From an uncultured Saprospiraceae bacterium (GTDB taxonomy: Bacteria; Bacteroidota; Bacteroidia; Chitinophagales; Saprospiraceae), in the NCBI GenBank assembly GCA_937981555.1, contig CALJOK010000010.1:1-64000 (forward strand): a stretch of 64,000 nt of DNA, in the 5' to 3' direction. The notes below the pieces were generated by a model, which was given only the letters and a program-made list of their open reading frames with translations, was not told the origin of the DNA and searched no databases. The position numbers were made by a program, and so were the translations under genes. This document shows positions 16,601-23,872 of this stretch, piece by piece; positions within the stretch are counted from its first letter, which is position 1, and the number at the start of each line of letters is the position of its first letter.

Positions 16601-19259
16601 ATGGGATTTTGGAGACGGAAGTGGATTGTCTAATTTGGAAAATCCAGCTCACGTGTACACCGTACCAGGAACTTATAATGTGACTTTTATTGCTAATTCT
16701 AATGAGAATTGTGCAGACACTTTTATCGTAGAAAACTTAATCGTTTTAGATGGACCACTTGGAAGTTTCCATTACGAAGTAGATACAAGTTGTGCTCCAA
16801 TGAAAGTAACTTTCTTTGCTGAATCACAAGGGGAATTTATGTACCTCTGGGATTTTGGAGATGGTTCTCCATTAGATACCATATTGAGTGCGAGTACAGA
16901 TACGACTGTTTACTTTTATCCAGGAGGAACTTATATTCCAAAATTAGCGATCATTGATCAGATTGGCTGTGAGCGAATTTTGGAATCACCAACAAGTATA
17001 TTTGTACCTGTTTTGGATTTAGGTTTTCAAGGAACAGATACCGTACTTTGTGATTTTAACAATCCAATTACGTTTTTGAATTTGATTAATTCGACAGGTT
17101 CGATTGATAGTTTAGAATGGCAATTCCAAGGTGGTTTACCAGCTACTACCAATGATTTTGAACCGACCGTAACTTTTGATCAACCAGGATTATATGATGT
17201 GACCTTGATTGCTCACAATGCTTATTGTTCAGACACTTTGCTACAAGACAATTATATCAGAATTGGTGATGTTCCAGAAGCTAATTTTTCCATGTCAGAT
17301 ATAATGGGGTGTGAACCTTTAGATGTAACTTTCACCGATTTAACTACGGTTATTAATGGAAATGTGGAACAAACACATTGGATTTTTGGAGATGGCTTCG
17401 AGTCATTTTTGGAGCAACCTACTCATACTTATATAGATGGCACTAGCTTCGAAGCGCAGTTAATTGTCACGACAGATGTGGGTTGCGTGGATTCTGTTTC
17501 TCAAAATATTACGGTCATGTTACAACCTGATGTAATTCTTTCAGGCGACCAAGAAATATGTATTGGAGAAATCACCCAACTGTTCGCTGACATCACAAGT
17601 GATCCAACTGGTGTAACTTATTTTTGGGAAACTGATCAAACACTCAGTTGCACGGATTGTTTAGATCCAACAGCTAATCCTATCGATACCACCATTTATA
17701 CTTTTGTGGCAATCAGTAGCGAAGGATGTGAAACTAGGGTTGATATTCAAGTAGATGTTCGTCCCGTTTATGCTCCAGTTGTGGAAATTTCAAATGATAC
17801 ACTTATCTGTGCTAATGATGTTGTGCAACTATTTGTGGATGGAGGCGATGATGTCTTCTCTTACATTTGGGATGATAATCAGACTGGTTTAACTTGTTAT
17901 AATAATTGCTTAAATCCAATTGCTTCTCCTGAGATTTCAACAACTTATACTGTTACAGTTACTAATAATTTTAATTGTTCAAGTATCGGTTCTGTTACAG
18001 TAGATGTACTTGATCAAAATCAAATCTTTGCTGGAGAAGATCGAACAATCTGTCAAGGTGATACTGCTCAATTACATTTGGATACTGGAAGCAATCCTAT
18101 CTGGTTAGTTTCAGATGGTTTAGATTGCTCGGCTTGTTTTGATGCTGTAGCTAGTCCAAATGTTACAACTGATTTTATAGCTCAAGTTACTACCGATGAA
18201 GGGTGTGACATTATCGACACCGTTAGAGTAAACGTATTATCTCAACAAGATATTTACATAGGCGAAAACACAACAGTTTGTCGAGGTGAATCAATTTTAC
18301 TTGATGCTGAATTCTTGTATCCTTTTGGAAATATTAACCCTATTTTCTCTTGGACTCCAGCAGCAAGCTTGGATGATCCAACTTTGTTAAATCCAGAAGC
18401 AATGCCTTCGCAATCAACTATTTATACATTAGAAATTATTGCCGATAACTGTACTCTAACTGATTCACTCAGAATTGATGTGGTTGATAAAACTGAAATT
18501 GAAGCAGTCGGCGCTACTGTATGTTTAGGTGATACAGCACAATTAAATATTATCGGATCTGCAGATCAATTTGAATGGTTTCCAGCGGAAGGATTATCTG
18601 ATCCGACAATAGCAAATCCAACAGCAGTTCCGACTAATGATATCACTTATACCGTCATTGCCTCTTTATCAAGTTGTGCACCTGATACTTCAGAAGCATT
18701 GATTGAGGTAGACAATTTACCAGACGTTTATTTACCTGCTGTCTATAGTTTTTTCGAGGGAGAATCAGTATCATTAAATATTGAAGATGGTACCTCAAGT
18801 TATAGCTATGAGTGGTTTCCACAAGATGGTTTAAGTTGTACCGATTGTCCAAATCCAACTGCAACTCTTGATGCCACTTCTTCTTATTCGGTCAAGGTAA
18901 TAGATCAGTTCACAGGTTGTGAAAAAACGTTAAATACAACTGTTCAATTAATTAATTTTTGCTCAGGAGATTTGATCGGAGTCCCTAATGCCTTTACTCC
19001 AAATGGAGATGGAGAAAATGATGAACTCGAAATAAAATACTCTTCCGCTTTAATTATTGATAATTATAAATTTCAAGTTTTTGATCGATGGGGAGGTTTA
19101 CTTTTTCAATCCAATGATATTAATGAACGTTGGGATGGAACTTCAAAAGGAAGAAAAGTTCCATCAGGAGTGGTAATTTATTTCTTAGAATTCCCTTGTC
19201 ATATTGATGGAAGTATGATTCAGAAAAAAGGAGATATTACTATTTATCGACAAGATTAA
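13659..19259 (+). CDS. Giant PKD-repeat adhesin with T9SS type B sorting domain
   Basis: 1866 residues. A signal peptide (ends SSSAQ, about 23) precedes about 15 PKD-like domains, each opening with a Cys-containing strand (EGCGSVQVNF, QGCEDLSVTFTDGS, GCQPFEVTFTENSS) and containing WDFGDG-type motifs and closing YxVTLTVT strands. From about residue 1290 six Ig-like repeats follow with ICxGDTAQL-type openings; four carry close Cys pairs (SCTDC, CYNNC, CSAC, SCTDC). The end has VPNAFTPNGDGENDELEI, VFDRWGGLLFQSND and WDGTSKGRKVPSGVVIYFL: the gliding-motility-associated type B sorting domain (CHU_C). It is exported by the T9SS, probably with the PorP/SprF protein encoded just upstream. It resembles SprB-type adhesins in design but not in repeat type. 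Confidence 0.95.
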   Translation: MSISRQLSLVIFICFGMFSSSAQITVNFTADQTEGCGSVQVNFCDNSSTTGGSIISWAWSLGGVNSNNECQGRIFGSAGSYEICLTVTDSDGNTATLCEPNFITVHPLPDPDFESPSPDGCIPHTASFNYTGSSTNIAEFIWGVEGSAGVIINDGSASPNAESTYSIADQYNISLTVTDENGCINFISKDDFITTYEPTVVDVHAVETFKCEPPFIVNFVNDNIQPNMTYTWNFGNGVNFAGTTPPPVLYGSDGAYTITVIGQNADTDCQDTLVLENYINIGYVVDFTFTPDQGCEDLSVTFTDGSADAADNVSWDFGDGSTPSTNSNPTHVYQNSGFYTVTLTREIAGCTDSHTTTTEIEVFALPDVAYNNDNTLGCSIPHSVNFTGTSADATVWLWDFGDNTTSSQQNPNHVYTDFGVYNVTLTVTNANGCENVISTTNIELVQTEASIINNSFSGCTPLNINLEENSTTVLPITDWLWEINTPSGLLTSTDQTPNFMIPDTGCFDIVLTVTNTLGCSDTQTFDDAVCIGDDPLVNFEATPLVACVDELVNFTDLSSPFVDTWFWDFGNTQTDGLQNPSTSYPDTGFYDVTLAVSDKGCYDQITLTNYIEVTAPKAIFTITQNCETPLYIESINTSIGADSYFWDFGVTGDDSDTSNLFEPTFTFPDTGTYVVTLTTQNFTTNCTHSAIRTLYIHDPLSVFTVSATEGCVPMTISAINSSVHAQQYEWSGAGITFANSTLSNTNITMPTPGTYIDLQLIVTDINGCKDTTQFNETIYANAVTVDFDPKSIGGCQPFEVTFTENSSNLFANNIQWDWVFENNIATETGQTATHTFENLGQHQVALTVTDDWGCVGSLVVPTAVEVTRPIADFDADTLSCTNFPINFTNNTSALNPTYSWDFGDGNFSTETNPMHVFMTEGIYNPCLTVTDVYGCIDIYCLEYDIVIADPVASFLLDTSYASCPPLVVNFENTSENATTFQWDFGDGSGLSNLENPAHVYTVPGTYNVTFIANSNENCADTFIVENLIVLDGPLGSFHYEVDTSCAPMKVTFFAESQGEFMYLWDFGDGSPLDTILSASTDTTVYFYPGGTYIPKLAIIDQIGCERILESPTSIFVPVLDLGFQGTDTVLCDFNNPITFLNLINSTGSIDSLEWQFQGGLPATTNDFEPTVTFDQPGLYDVTLIAHNAYCSDTLLQDNYIRIGDVPEANFSMSDIMGCEPLDVTFTDLTTVINGNVEQTHWIFGDGFESFLEQPTHTYIDGTSFEAQLIVTTDVGCVDSVSQNITVMLQPDVILSGDQEICIGEITQLFADITSDPTGVTYFWETDQTLSCTDCLDPTANPIDTTIYTFVAISSEGCETRVDIQVDVRPVYAPVVEISNDTLICANDVVQLFVDGGDDVFSYIWDDNQTGLTCYNNCLNPIASPEISTTYTVTVTNNFNCSSIGSVTVDVLDQNQIFAGEDRTICQGDTAQLHLDTGSNPIWLVSDGLDCSACFDAVASPNVTTDFIAQVTTDEGCDIIDTVRVNVLSQQDIYIGENTTVCRGESILLDAEFLYPFGNINPIFSWTPAASLDDPTLLNPEAMPSQSTIYTLEIIADNCTLTDSLRIDVVDKTEIEAVGATVCLGDTAQLNIIGSADQFEWFPAEGLSDPTIANPTAVPTNDITYTVIASLSSCAPDTSEALIEVDNLPDVYLPAVYSFFEGESVSLNIEDGTSSYSYEWFPQDGLSCTDCPNPTATLDATSSYSVKVIDQFTGCEKTLNTTVQLINFCSGDLIGVPNAFTPNGDGENDELEIKYSSALIIDNYKFQVFDRWGGLLFQSNDINERWDGTSKGRKVPSGVVIYFLEFPCHIDGSMIQKKGDITIYRQD

Positions 19260-19270
19260 AACCTAAATAA

Positions 19271-19338
19271 AAAAGCCGATCAAAATCAAAAGAATCCAAT
19301 TGCTTCAGCATTTACTCTTTTGATGTTGATCGGCTTTT
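19271..19338. terminator. Long bidirectional terminator hairpin
   Basis: AAAAGCCGATCAA plus ATCAAAAGA pair with TCTTTTGAT and TTGATCGGCTTTT across a 22-base loop, with A- and T-runs on the two sides. It lies between the convergent adhesin and ankyrin genes. Confidence 0.8.
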
Positions 19339-19381
19339 TTACTTTTATTGCTAACGCCAATTTTATTTTAAGTCTTTATTT

Positions 19382-19840
19382 TTATTCTAATAATTTAGCT
19401 ATCTCCAACAACCCTTTTAGCTTCGCATGAGTTGCTGCATTATTCCCTTCAGCATCTTCTATTGATTTATCTGCTCCTGCCGATAACAATACTTTTACAA
19501 TTTCAGTTTGTCCAAACATCGCTGCATAAATCAACGCAGTTGCACCACTAAAATTAATGACATTCACATCCGCTCCTTTTGAAATCAAAGTCTTAGCAAC
19601 ATCTAAATATCCTTTAAAGCAGACTCCCATCAAAGCAGTATTTCCAGCCGCATCAACTGCATCAATATCAACTCCCTCATCCAAAAAATACAACGTCAAT
19701 TCTAATTGATTGCTATAACCTGCTAAAACTAAAGGAGTAAAACCTCGCTCATTCTTTTGATCGATAACATTGTTGTCCTTTTTGACAACTGCTTTAATTT
19801 GCTCTAAATCACCTTCCCTGATTAATTGAAAAAAATCCAT
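19382..19840 (-). CDS. Ankyrin-repeat protein next to oxyR
   Basis: 152 residues, made almost wholly of ankyrin repeats: ERGFTPLVLAGYSNQLELTL, AAGNTALMGVCFKGYLDVAK, FSGATALIYAAMFGQTEIVK and a final EGNNAATHAKLKGLLEIAK. There is no signal peptide, so it is cytoplasmic. It is divergent from oxyR. Small ankyrin proteins are often found beside OxyR and catalase genes (AnkB of Pseudomonas supports KatB), so a role in peroxide defence is likely but inferred. It has a very good promoter at 19866-19897, and a candidate OxyR site lies about 60 bases upstream of the expected transcription start. Confidence 0.9.
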   Translation of the reverse strand: MDFFQLIREGDLEQIKAVVKKDNNVIDQKNERGFTPLVLAGYSNQLELTLYFLDEGVDIDAVDAAGNTALMGVCFKGYLDVAKTLISKGADVNVINFSGATALIYAAMFGQTEIVKVLLSAGADKSIEDAEGNNAATHAKLKGLLEIAKLLE

Positions 19841-19865
19841 TATTACTTTTATTTTTTTTGAAGAA

Positions 19866-19897
19866 CAAATGTAACAATCGTAAGATTATAAACCAAA
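19866..19897 (-). promoter_or_regulatory. Promoter of the ankyrin gene
   Basis: On the minus strand TTTG (19894-19897), a 20-base spacer and TACATTTG (19866-19873) match the Bacteroidota consensus in sequence and spacing. The start codon lies 25 bases downstream. Confidence 0.65.
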
Positions 19898-19917
19898 CTG
19901 ATTAAATTTATATCTTA

Positions 19918-19932
19918 ATAGACAAAATCTAT
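19918..19932. promoter_or_regulatory. Candidate OxyR-binding half site
   Basis: ATAG, seven bases, CTAT: the exact half-site of the OxyR consensus ATAG-N7-CTAT-N7-ATAG-N7-CTAT. The second half-site is not evident. It sits 4 bases before the oxyR start and about 60 bases upstream of the ankyrin start site, a position suited to self-repression and to activation of the ankyrin gene. Confidence 0.5.
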
Positions 19933-19936
19933 CCAT

Positions 19937-20848
19937 ATGAATTTTCAACAATTAGAATACATCATCGAAGTCGAACGAACCAGACATTTTGCCGAAGCCG
20001 CCAAAAATTGTTTTGTCACTCAACCTACTTTGAGTATGATGATAAAAAAGCTAGAACAAGAATTAGGCGTAATGATTTTTGATAGAAAACAAAAACCTAT
20101 TGGGCCAACTCAACAAGGCAAAAAAATCCTCGAACATGCCAAGGCAATCTTACAACAGAAAAATCAACTTCTTGAAGATCTTCAAGAAGAAAAAGAGACG
20201 CTTGTAGGAGACCTCCGTTTAGGTATTATCCCAACTATTGCTCCTTATTTAATTCCGCTGTTCATTACAAAACTAACTACTAATTCACCTAAAATAAATA
20301 TTATTGCAGAAGAAATAAATACATCTTTGATTATTGAAAAACTGAAAAATGGACAACTCGATATCGGTATTCTAGCCACACCATTAGAAGAAGAAAACAT
20401 TGAAGAGATTCCGATATTCTATGAAGAGTTTTTTCTTTATGGTTCAACTGATTTTGATAAAAAATTCATCTTGCCTGAAGATATCAATTTGAATCAATTA
20501 TTACTTTTGGAGGAAGGACATTGTTTGCGTTCTCAAGTTTTGAACCTTTGCCATTTAAAGGAAAAATTGAAATCCAATTTCTCTTACAAGTCAGGAAGTT
20601 TGGAGACGCTAAAAAGATTGGTAGAAAAAAATCAAGGCATTACCATTCTGCCCGAATTAGCTACAAAAGGAATTGACAAAAAAAGAATTATCCAATTTGG
20701 ACATCCTCGTCCAGTTCGAGAAGTGAGTTTGGTCGTGCACAAATCTTTTATCAAAAAGAGAATGTTAGATACGCTTTTGGAGGAAATCAAGAATAGTTTG
20801 CCAAAAAAACTGAAGGAAAATTCGAAGAAGTTTGTGATAAAAATTTAA
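19937..20848 (+). CDS. oxyR: Peroxide-sensing LysR-type regulator OxyR
   Basis: 303 residues. The N-terminal LysR helix-turn-helix has FVTQPTLSMMIKKLEQELG (about 26-44), followed by a linker helix and the regulatory domain. The redox motif EEGHCLRSQVLNLCHL places Cys196 and Cys205 nine residues apart, as in E. coli OxyR (Cys199 and Cys208). His195, Arg198 and the IPTIAPYLIP segment (Thr100) also match residues of the E. coli peroxide pocket. Hydrogen peroxide should form the Cys196-Cys205 disulfide and switch the regulator. It is divergent from an ankyrin gene. The C-terminal tail is Lys-rich. No catalase gene is present in this window. Confidence 0.94.
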   Translation: MNFQQLEYIIEVERTRHFAEAAKNCFVTQPTLSMMIKKLEQELGVMIFDRKQKPIGPTQQGKKILEHAKAILQQKNQLLEDLQEEKETLVGDLRLGIIPTIAPYLIPLFITKLTTNSPKINIIAEEINTSLIIEKLKNGQLDIGILATPLEEENIEEIPIFYEEFFLYGSTDFDKKFILPEDINLNQLLLLEEGHCLRSQVLNLCHLKEKLKSNFSYKSGSLETLKRLVEKNQGITILPELATKGIDKKRIIQFGHPRPVREVSLVVHKSFIKKRMLDTLLEEIKNSLPKKLKENSKKFVIKI

Positions 20849-20851
20849 CAT

Positions 20852-20887
20852 CTGAGTAGAGACAAGACATGCCTTGTCTCTACCCAG
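20852..20887. repeat. Palindrome of the GTAGAGACAAG type
   Basis: GTAGAGACAAG (20856-20866) pairs perfectly with CTTGTCTCTAC (20873-20883), with CTG/CAG extending the stem. It lies between convergent genes. This sequence type is familiar as a dispersed intergenic palindrome in cyanobacteria and Bacteroidota; there is no adjacent T-run typical of a terminator. Confidence 0.65.
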
Positions 20888-20903
20888 ATATATCTTACAA
20901 GTA

Positions 20904-21524
20904 TCAATTTCTCTTTTTTCCACTAAAAACACTCACGCCAGGAGCTAGCGGATTGCCAGAAGCTCTTCGATTATAAACCAATTGACCTGCATGCCAAACC
21001 GCATCTTCAATCGGTCCATTCACCAAATTCCAAAATGGAAATTCAGAAGTTTTTTCTCCTCTTTGAAAAACAACTTTCATGTCTTCCACATTTGCACCTT
21101 CTTTCCGTAGTATATCACTTGCGGCTTTTAAGTTTTCTAAAGTTCGTTTTCTTAATGTTTTATAATCCAACTCTTCCTTCGTCCCTTCTCCTCGAACATT
21201 TGGTTTTTGGCTAATTCCATTTAAAATAGTTTTAGACAAACCATGAACATGTTCCAAAATTTCCAGAGTCGTCCGACTCGTTTCACCAGCTTTATATTCC
21301 AAATCTGTTTCCGTCAAATCTTTACTCGCCCAATAAAACCGAAATCCTAATCCGTCAATCATTCTCGCAGTTACTCCTGCCCCATCATATTTCTCAGGAG
21401 CATCTGGAATTTCATAATATGGAATATCCATCTCTTCTTTTGACATTTCTTTCACTTCATCTTGAGCCATAATATTAGAAAAAATTAATACTGAAAAAAT
21501 AATAAAAGACGTAAGTATTTTCAT
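20904..21524 (-). CDS. Exported DinB-like four-helix protein
   Basis: 206 residues with an N-terminal signal peptide (MKILTSFIIFSVLIFSNIMAQ). The mature part resembles the DinB/YfiT metal-binding fold: an early helix with EILEHVHGLSK and a late helix with IEDAVWHAGQLVYNRR supply the spaced His residues that usually bind a divalent metal. DinB-like proteins are mostly cytoplasmic thiol transferases or hydrolases, so export is unusual. The substrate is unknown. A TAnnTTTG box on the minus strand (21557-21564) lies 33 bases before the start. It shares a divergent spacer with the HAD gene. Confidence 0.75.
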   Translation of the reverse strand: MKILTSFIIFSVLIFSNIMAQDEVKEMSKEEMDIPYYEIPDAPEKYDGAGVTARMIDGLGFRFYWASKDLTETDLEYKAGETSRTTLEILEHVHGLSKTILNGISQKPNVRGEGTKEELDYKTLRKRTLENLKAASDILRKEGANVEDMKVVFQRGEKTSEFPFWNLVNGPIEDAVWHAGQLVYNRRASGNPLAPGVSVFSGKKRN

Positions 21525-21556
21525 CTTATTGATTTAAGTAGTTAAAAATAAAAAAT

Positions 21557-21605
21557 CAAATTTAATCAAAAACTATTTGACAAAATGTTGATTTAATTAC
21601 TTTTG
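21557..21605. promoter_or_regulatory. Overlapping divergent promoters
   Basis: On the plus strand TTTG (21576-21579), an 18-base spacer and TACTTTTG (21598-21605) lead to the HAD gene 11 bases later. On the minus strand TAAATTTG (21557-21564) faces the DinB-like gene, with a TTTG at 21581-21584 at short spacing. Confidence 0.5.
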
Positions 21606-21615
21606 CAAAAAAAAG

Positions 21616-22248
21616 ATGAAACCAAAATTTATCATATTTGATTGCGACGGAGTATTGGTCGATACCGAAGACATTTCCTGCGGAGTGCTTGCCGAAGAAG
21701 CGCGAAAATTGGGAGCCAATTTATCTAACCAAGAAGCCTTGGAAACTTTTGCAGGAACGAGTTACAGTTTCGTTTTTGATTTTATTGAAAAAAGATTAGG
21801 AAAAAAACTACCCGAAGATTTTGAAGAACTTTATCGCAAAAGAACTTTTGAAGAATTTGAAAAAAACCTACAACCAATTCCAGGTATTCACGATGTAGTC
21901 AAAAAATTAAAAATTCCATTTTGTGTTGCATCAAATGCACCTGCTTACAAAGTTGAATTTAACTTAAAACTAGTTAAGCTTTTTCCTTTCTTTGAAAACA
22001 ATATTTTTAGTGCCTATCAAGTCAATGCTTGGAAACCTGATCCAACTTTATTTTTGACTGCAGCCAAAAAAATGGGATTTTCTCCTGCCGAAACTTTGGT
22101 CATTGAAGACAGTCCTGCTGGAGTGCAAGCTGCTGTGGCAGCCAACATGAAAGTTTTAGGATTTGCAAAAGGAAAAAAAGCAGAAATATTAAAATCAAAA
22201 GGAGCAACTGTCATTTCAGAAATGATCGAAGTTTTTAGTCATTTATAA
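21616..22248 (+). CDS. HAD-superfamily phosphatase or phosphomutase
   Basis: 210 residues with the HAD subfamily IA pattern: motif I DCDGVLVD (nucleophile Asp9, acid Asp11), motif II around FCVASNAP, Lys in the AWKPDP segment (motif III), and motif IV VIEDSPAGVQAA. The helical cap lies between residues 15 and 85. This pattern is shared by beta-phosphoglucomutases, phosphoglycolate phosphatases and sugar-phosphate phosphatases; the sequence does not decide the substrate. It is close to its promoter, with a leader of only a few bases, and is monocistronic. Confidence 0.9.
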   Translation: MKPKFIIFDCDGVLVDTEDISCGVLAEEARKLGANLSNQEALETFAGTSYSFVFDFIEKRLGKKLPEDFEELYRKRTFEEFEKNLQPIPGIHDVVKKLKIPFCVASNAPAYKVEFNLKLVKLFPFFENNIFSAYQVNAWKPDPTLFLTAAKKMGFSPAETLVIEDSPAGVQAAVAANMKVLGFAKGKKAEILKSKGATVISEMIEVFSHL

Positions 22249-22257
22249 AAACAAAAA

Positions 22258-22291
22258 CACCTGAGGATATTTTACAAAATATCATCAGGTG
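22258..22291 (+). terminator. Hairpin after the HAD gene
   Basis: CACCTGA with inner GATATTTT pairs with AAAATATC and TCAGGTG. Only a weak T-run follows (GCATGTTTTC), so termination is likely but not certain. Confidence 0.55.
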
Positions 22292-22882
22292 CATGTTTTC
22301 TAGAAACGGTTAAAAGGGATTTTCTATTTTTTTTTGTATAAGTCAAATGAAGAATAATACTGCCAGCTTAAAAAATTCTAACTTCAAAACAGTCTCGATA
22401 TTTTATTGATTACTTTATGTGATTCAAATTGAAATTAAAAAGAAATTTAATTTCTAATTTTTTTCACCATTTTAAAAAAACGAGCTATTCGTTCAATAAT
22501 TGACTTGGTCGGTTTTTTGTGCGAAGGAAAAAATAAACCTTCGCGATTTTCTGGTATGGCGGATCCATATTTAATTTTTTAAAAATTATATAAATGAACT
22601 TGATTCTCTTATTTAATAGAGTGAAAAAGTTGCCTCTTTCATATGTTTAGTTTGATCTAACAATTAATTTAATGAATAAATAGTAAGTGTTTCAAACTTC
22701 AAAAAATAGAGTATCAAGTGATTTTAATCTTCAAATTTCATATCTTTTGTATAACTTAAAATTACATCATATTTTACAATTAACCAATTAAACAAACTTT
22801 TATTTCAAGTATTTAACATTTTACGAAATAAAAAATACATCAAGTATTCTTTATATAACAAAAATTATATACGAAATACAAG
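22292..22882. other. 590-bp non-coding stretch
   Basis: AT-rich sequence with no convincing gene. On the minus strand a 43-codon open segment (22447-22578) has protein-like composition (IPENREGLFFPSHKKPTK, then a basic helix ending KKIRN) but no start codon at its head, so it may be the relic of a gene end. Nothing else was recognised. Confidence 0.4.
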
Positions 22883-23725
22883 TTATGTAATCCATTTTGC
22901 TATCAGGCTTACAATTTTATTTGGTTTTTTTGCCCAATTAAAATGACCAAAATTATCATTCCTTGAATCGTCATTTTTTAAATAGATGTATTCTTTATTT
23001 GCAGTCTCTCCAAATTTTCCAATCAAATGACTCACGGCTTTTGGAGGAGCCAAAGTATCCGCTTGAAATGAAATAACTAAAATAGGAATGGTTACTTTTT
23101 TCAAACCAGCTTCAAAATCGAAGTCATCATTTTTTAAAATATAATTTCCAGTTCGAGCTTGATTGCTCCAATCACTCATCACCGTTTTAGCCTCTGTTCC
23201 ACCAAAGCCCATTTTCTTTCCTGGAAAATATCCTAACAATACACTTACAAAATAATAAAACTGCGTAAAAAACAAAGTTGGAATTTGCCTACTCCCATAC
23301 CCTTTGAAATAAACAGAACAACACGCAATCAAAATTACTCCATCAAAGCTGTTAGAATTTTTGGCAGAAAAAAGACTTACCAACTGTCCACCTAAACTAT
23401 GTCCAAGTGCAAATATTTTTTTGTTAGGGAAAATAGTCTTCACCTTTTCCAAAATACTTTTGTAATCTAATTCTAACATTTCATGATAACCAAAATCAAC
23501 TTTTCTGCTTGGACGAACGGAAGAGTTTCCTATACCTCGCAAATCGGTGAGTACAACTTCATAACCAACTTCTGAAAATTGTTTCCCCACCATCTCATAA
23601 TAGGAACCTCTAACGCCCATAGCTGGAAAAATAATAATCACCGATTTTGATTGGTTCGAATTGGAGGGGAAATGAGTAATTTTTGAAGTACTCCCATCTT
23701 GGTTTAAAATATCTATTAGATGCAT
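22883..23725 (-). CDS. Alpha/beta hydrolase of the serine-aminopeptidase/lysophospholipase type
   Basis: 280 residues. Nucleophile elbow GHSLGG (Ser110). Oxyanion region IIFPAMGVRGSYY (about 32-43) and the conserved TDLRGIGNSS follow the Hydrolase_4 pattern. The acid is probably Asp in ISFQADTLAPP and the base His in NFGHFNW near the end. There is no signal peptide, so it is cytoplasmic. The natural substrate (lipid, ester or peptide) is not evident. A -7 box lies 23 bases upstream. No operon partner. Confidence 0.87.
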   Translation of the reverse strand: MHLIDILNQDGSTSKITHFPSNSNQSKSVIIIFPAMGVRGSYYEMVGKQFSEVGYEVVLTDLRGIGNSSVRPSRKVDFGYHEMLELDYKSILEKVKTIFPNKKIFALGHSLGGQLVSLFSAKNSNSFDGVILIACCSVYFKGYGSRQIPTLFFTQFYYFVSVLLGYFPGKKMGFGGTEAKTVMSDWSNQARTGNYILKNDDFDFEAGLKKVTIPILVISFQADTLAPPKAVSHLIGKFGETANKEYIYLKNDDSRNDNFGHFNWAKKPNKIVSLIAKWIT

Positions 23726-23747
23726 TTTTGATCTTTGTTGGTCGAGG

Positions 23748-23755
23748 CAAAATTA
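23748..23755 (-). promoter_or_regulatory. -7 box of the alpha/beta hydrolase gene
   Basis: The minus strand reads TAATTTTG, matching TAnnTTTG, 23 bases upstream of the start codon. No -33 TTTG is seen at normal spacing. Confidence 0.4.
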
Positions 23756-23872
23756 AAAGTTTTGCCTTTGTTTTATTTTTTTTCCAAAAATGGTATTTAC
23801 TTTTTAGAAAAAAGAAACATAGATCAATATAATTCAACTTCAACATTTAATTTCTATCTCAAATAAAAAAAT

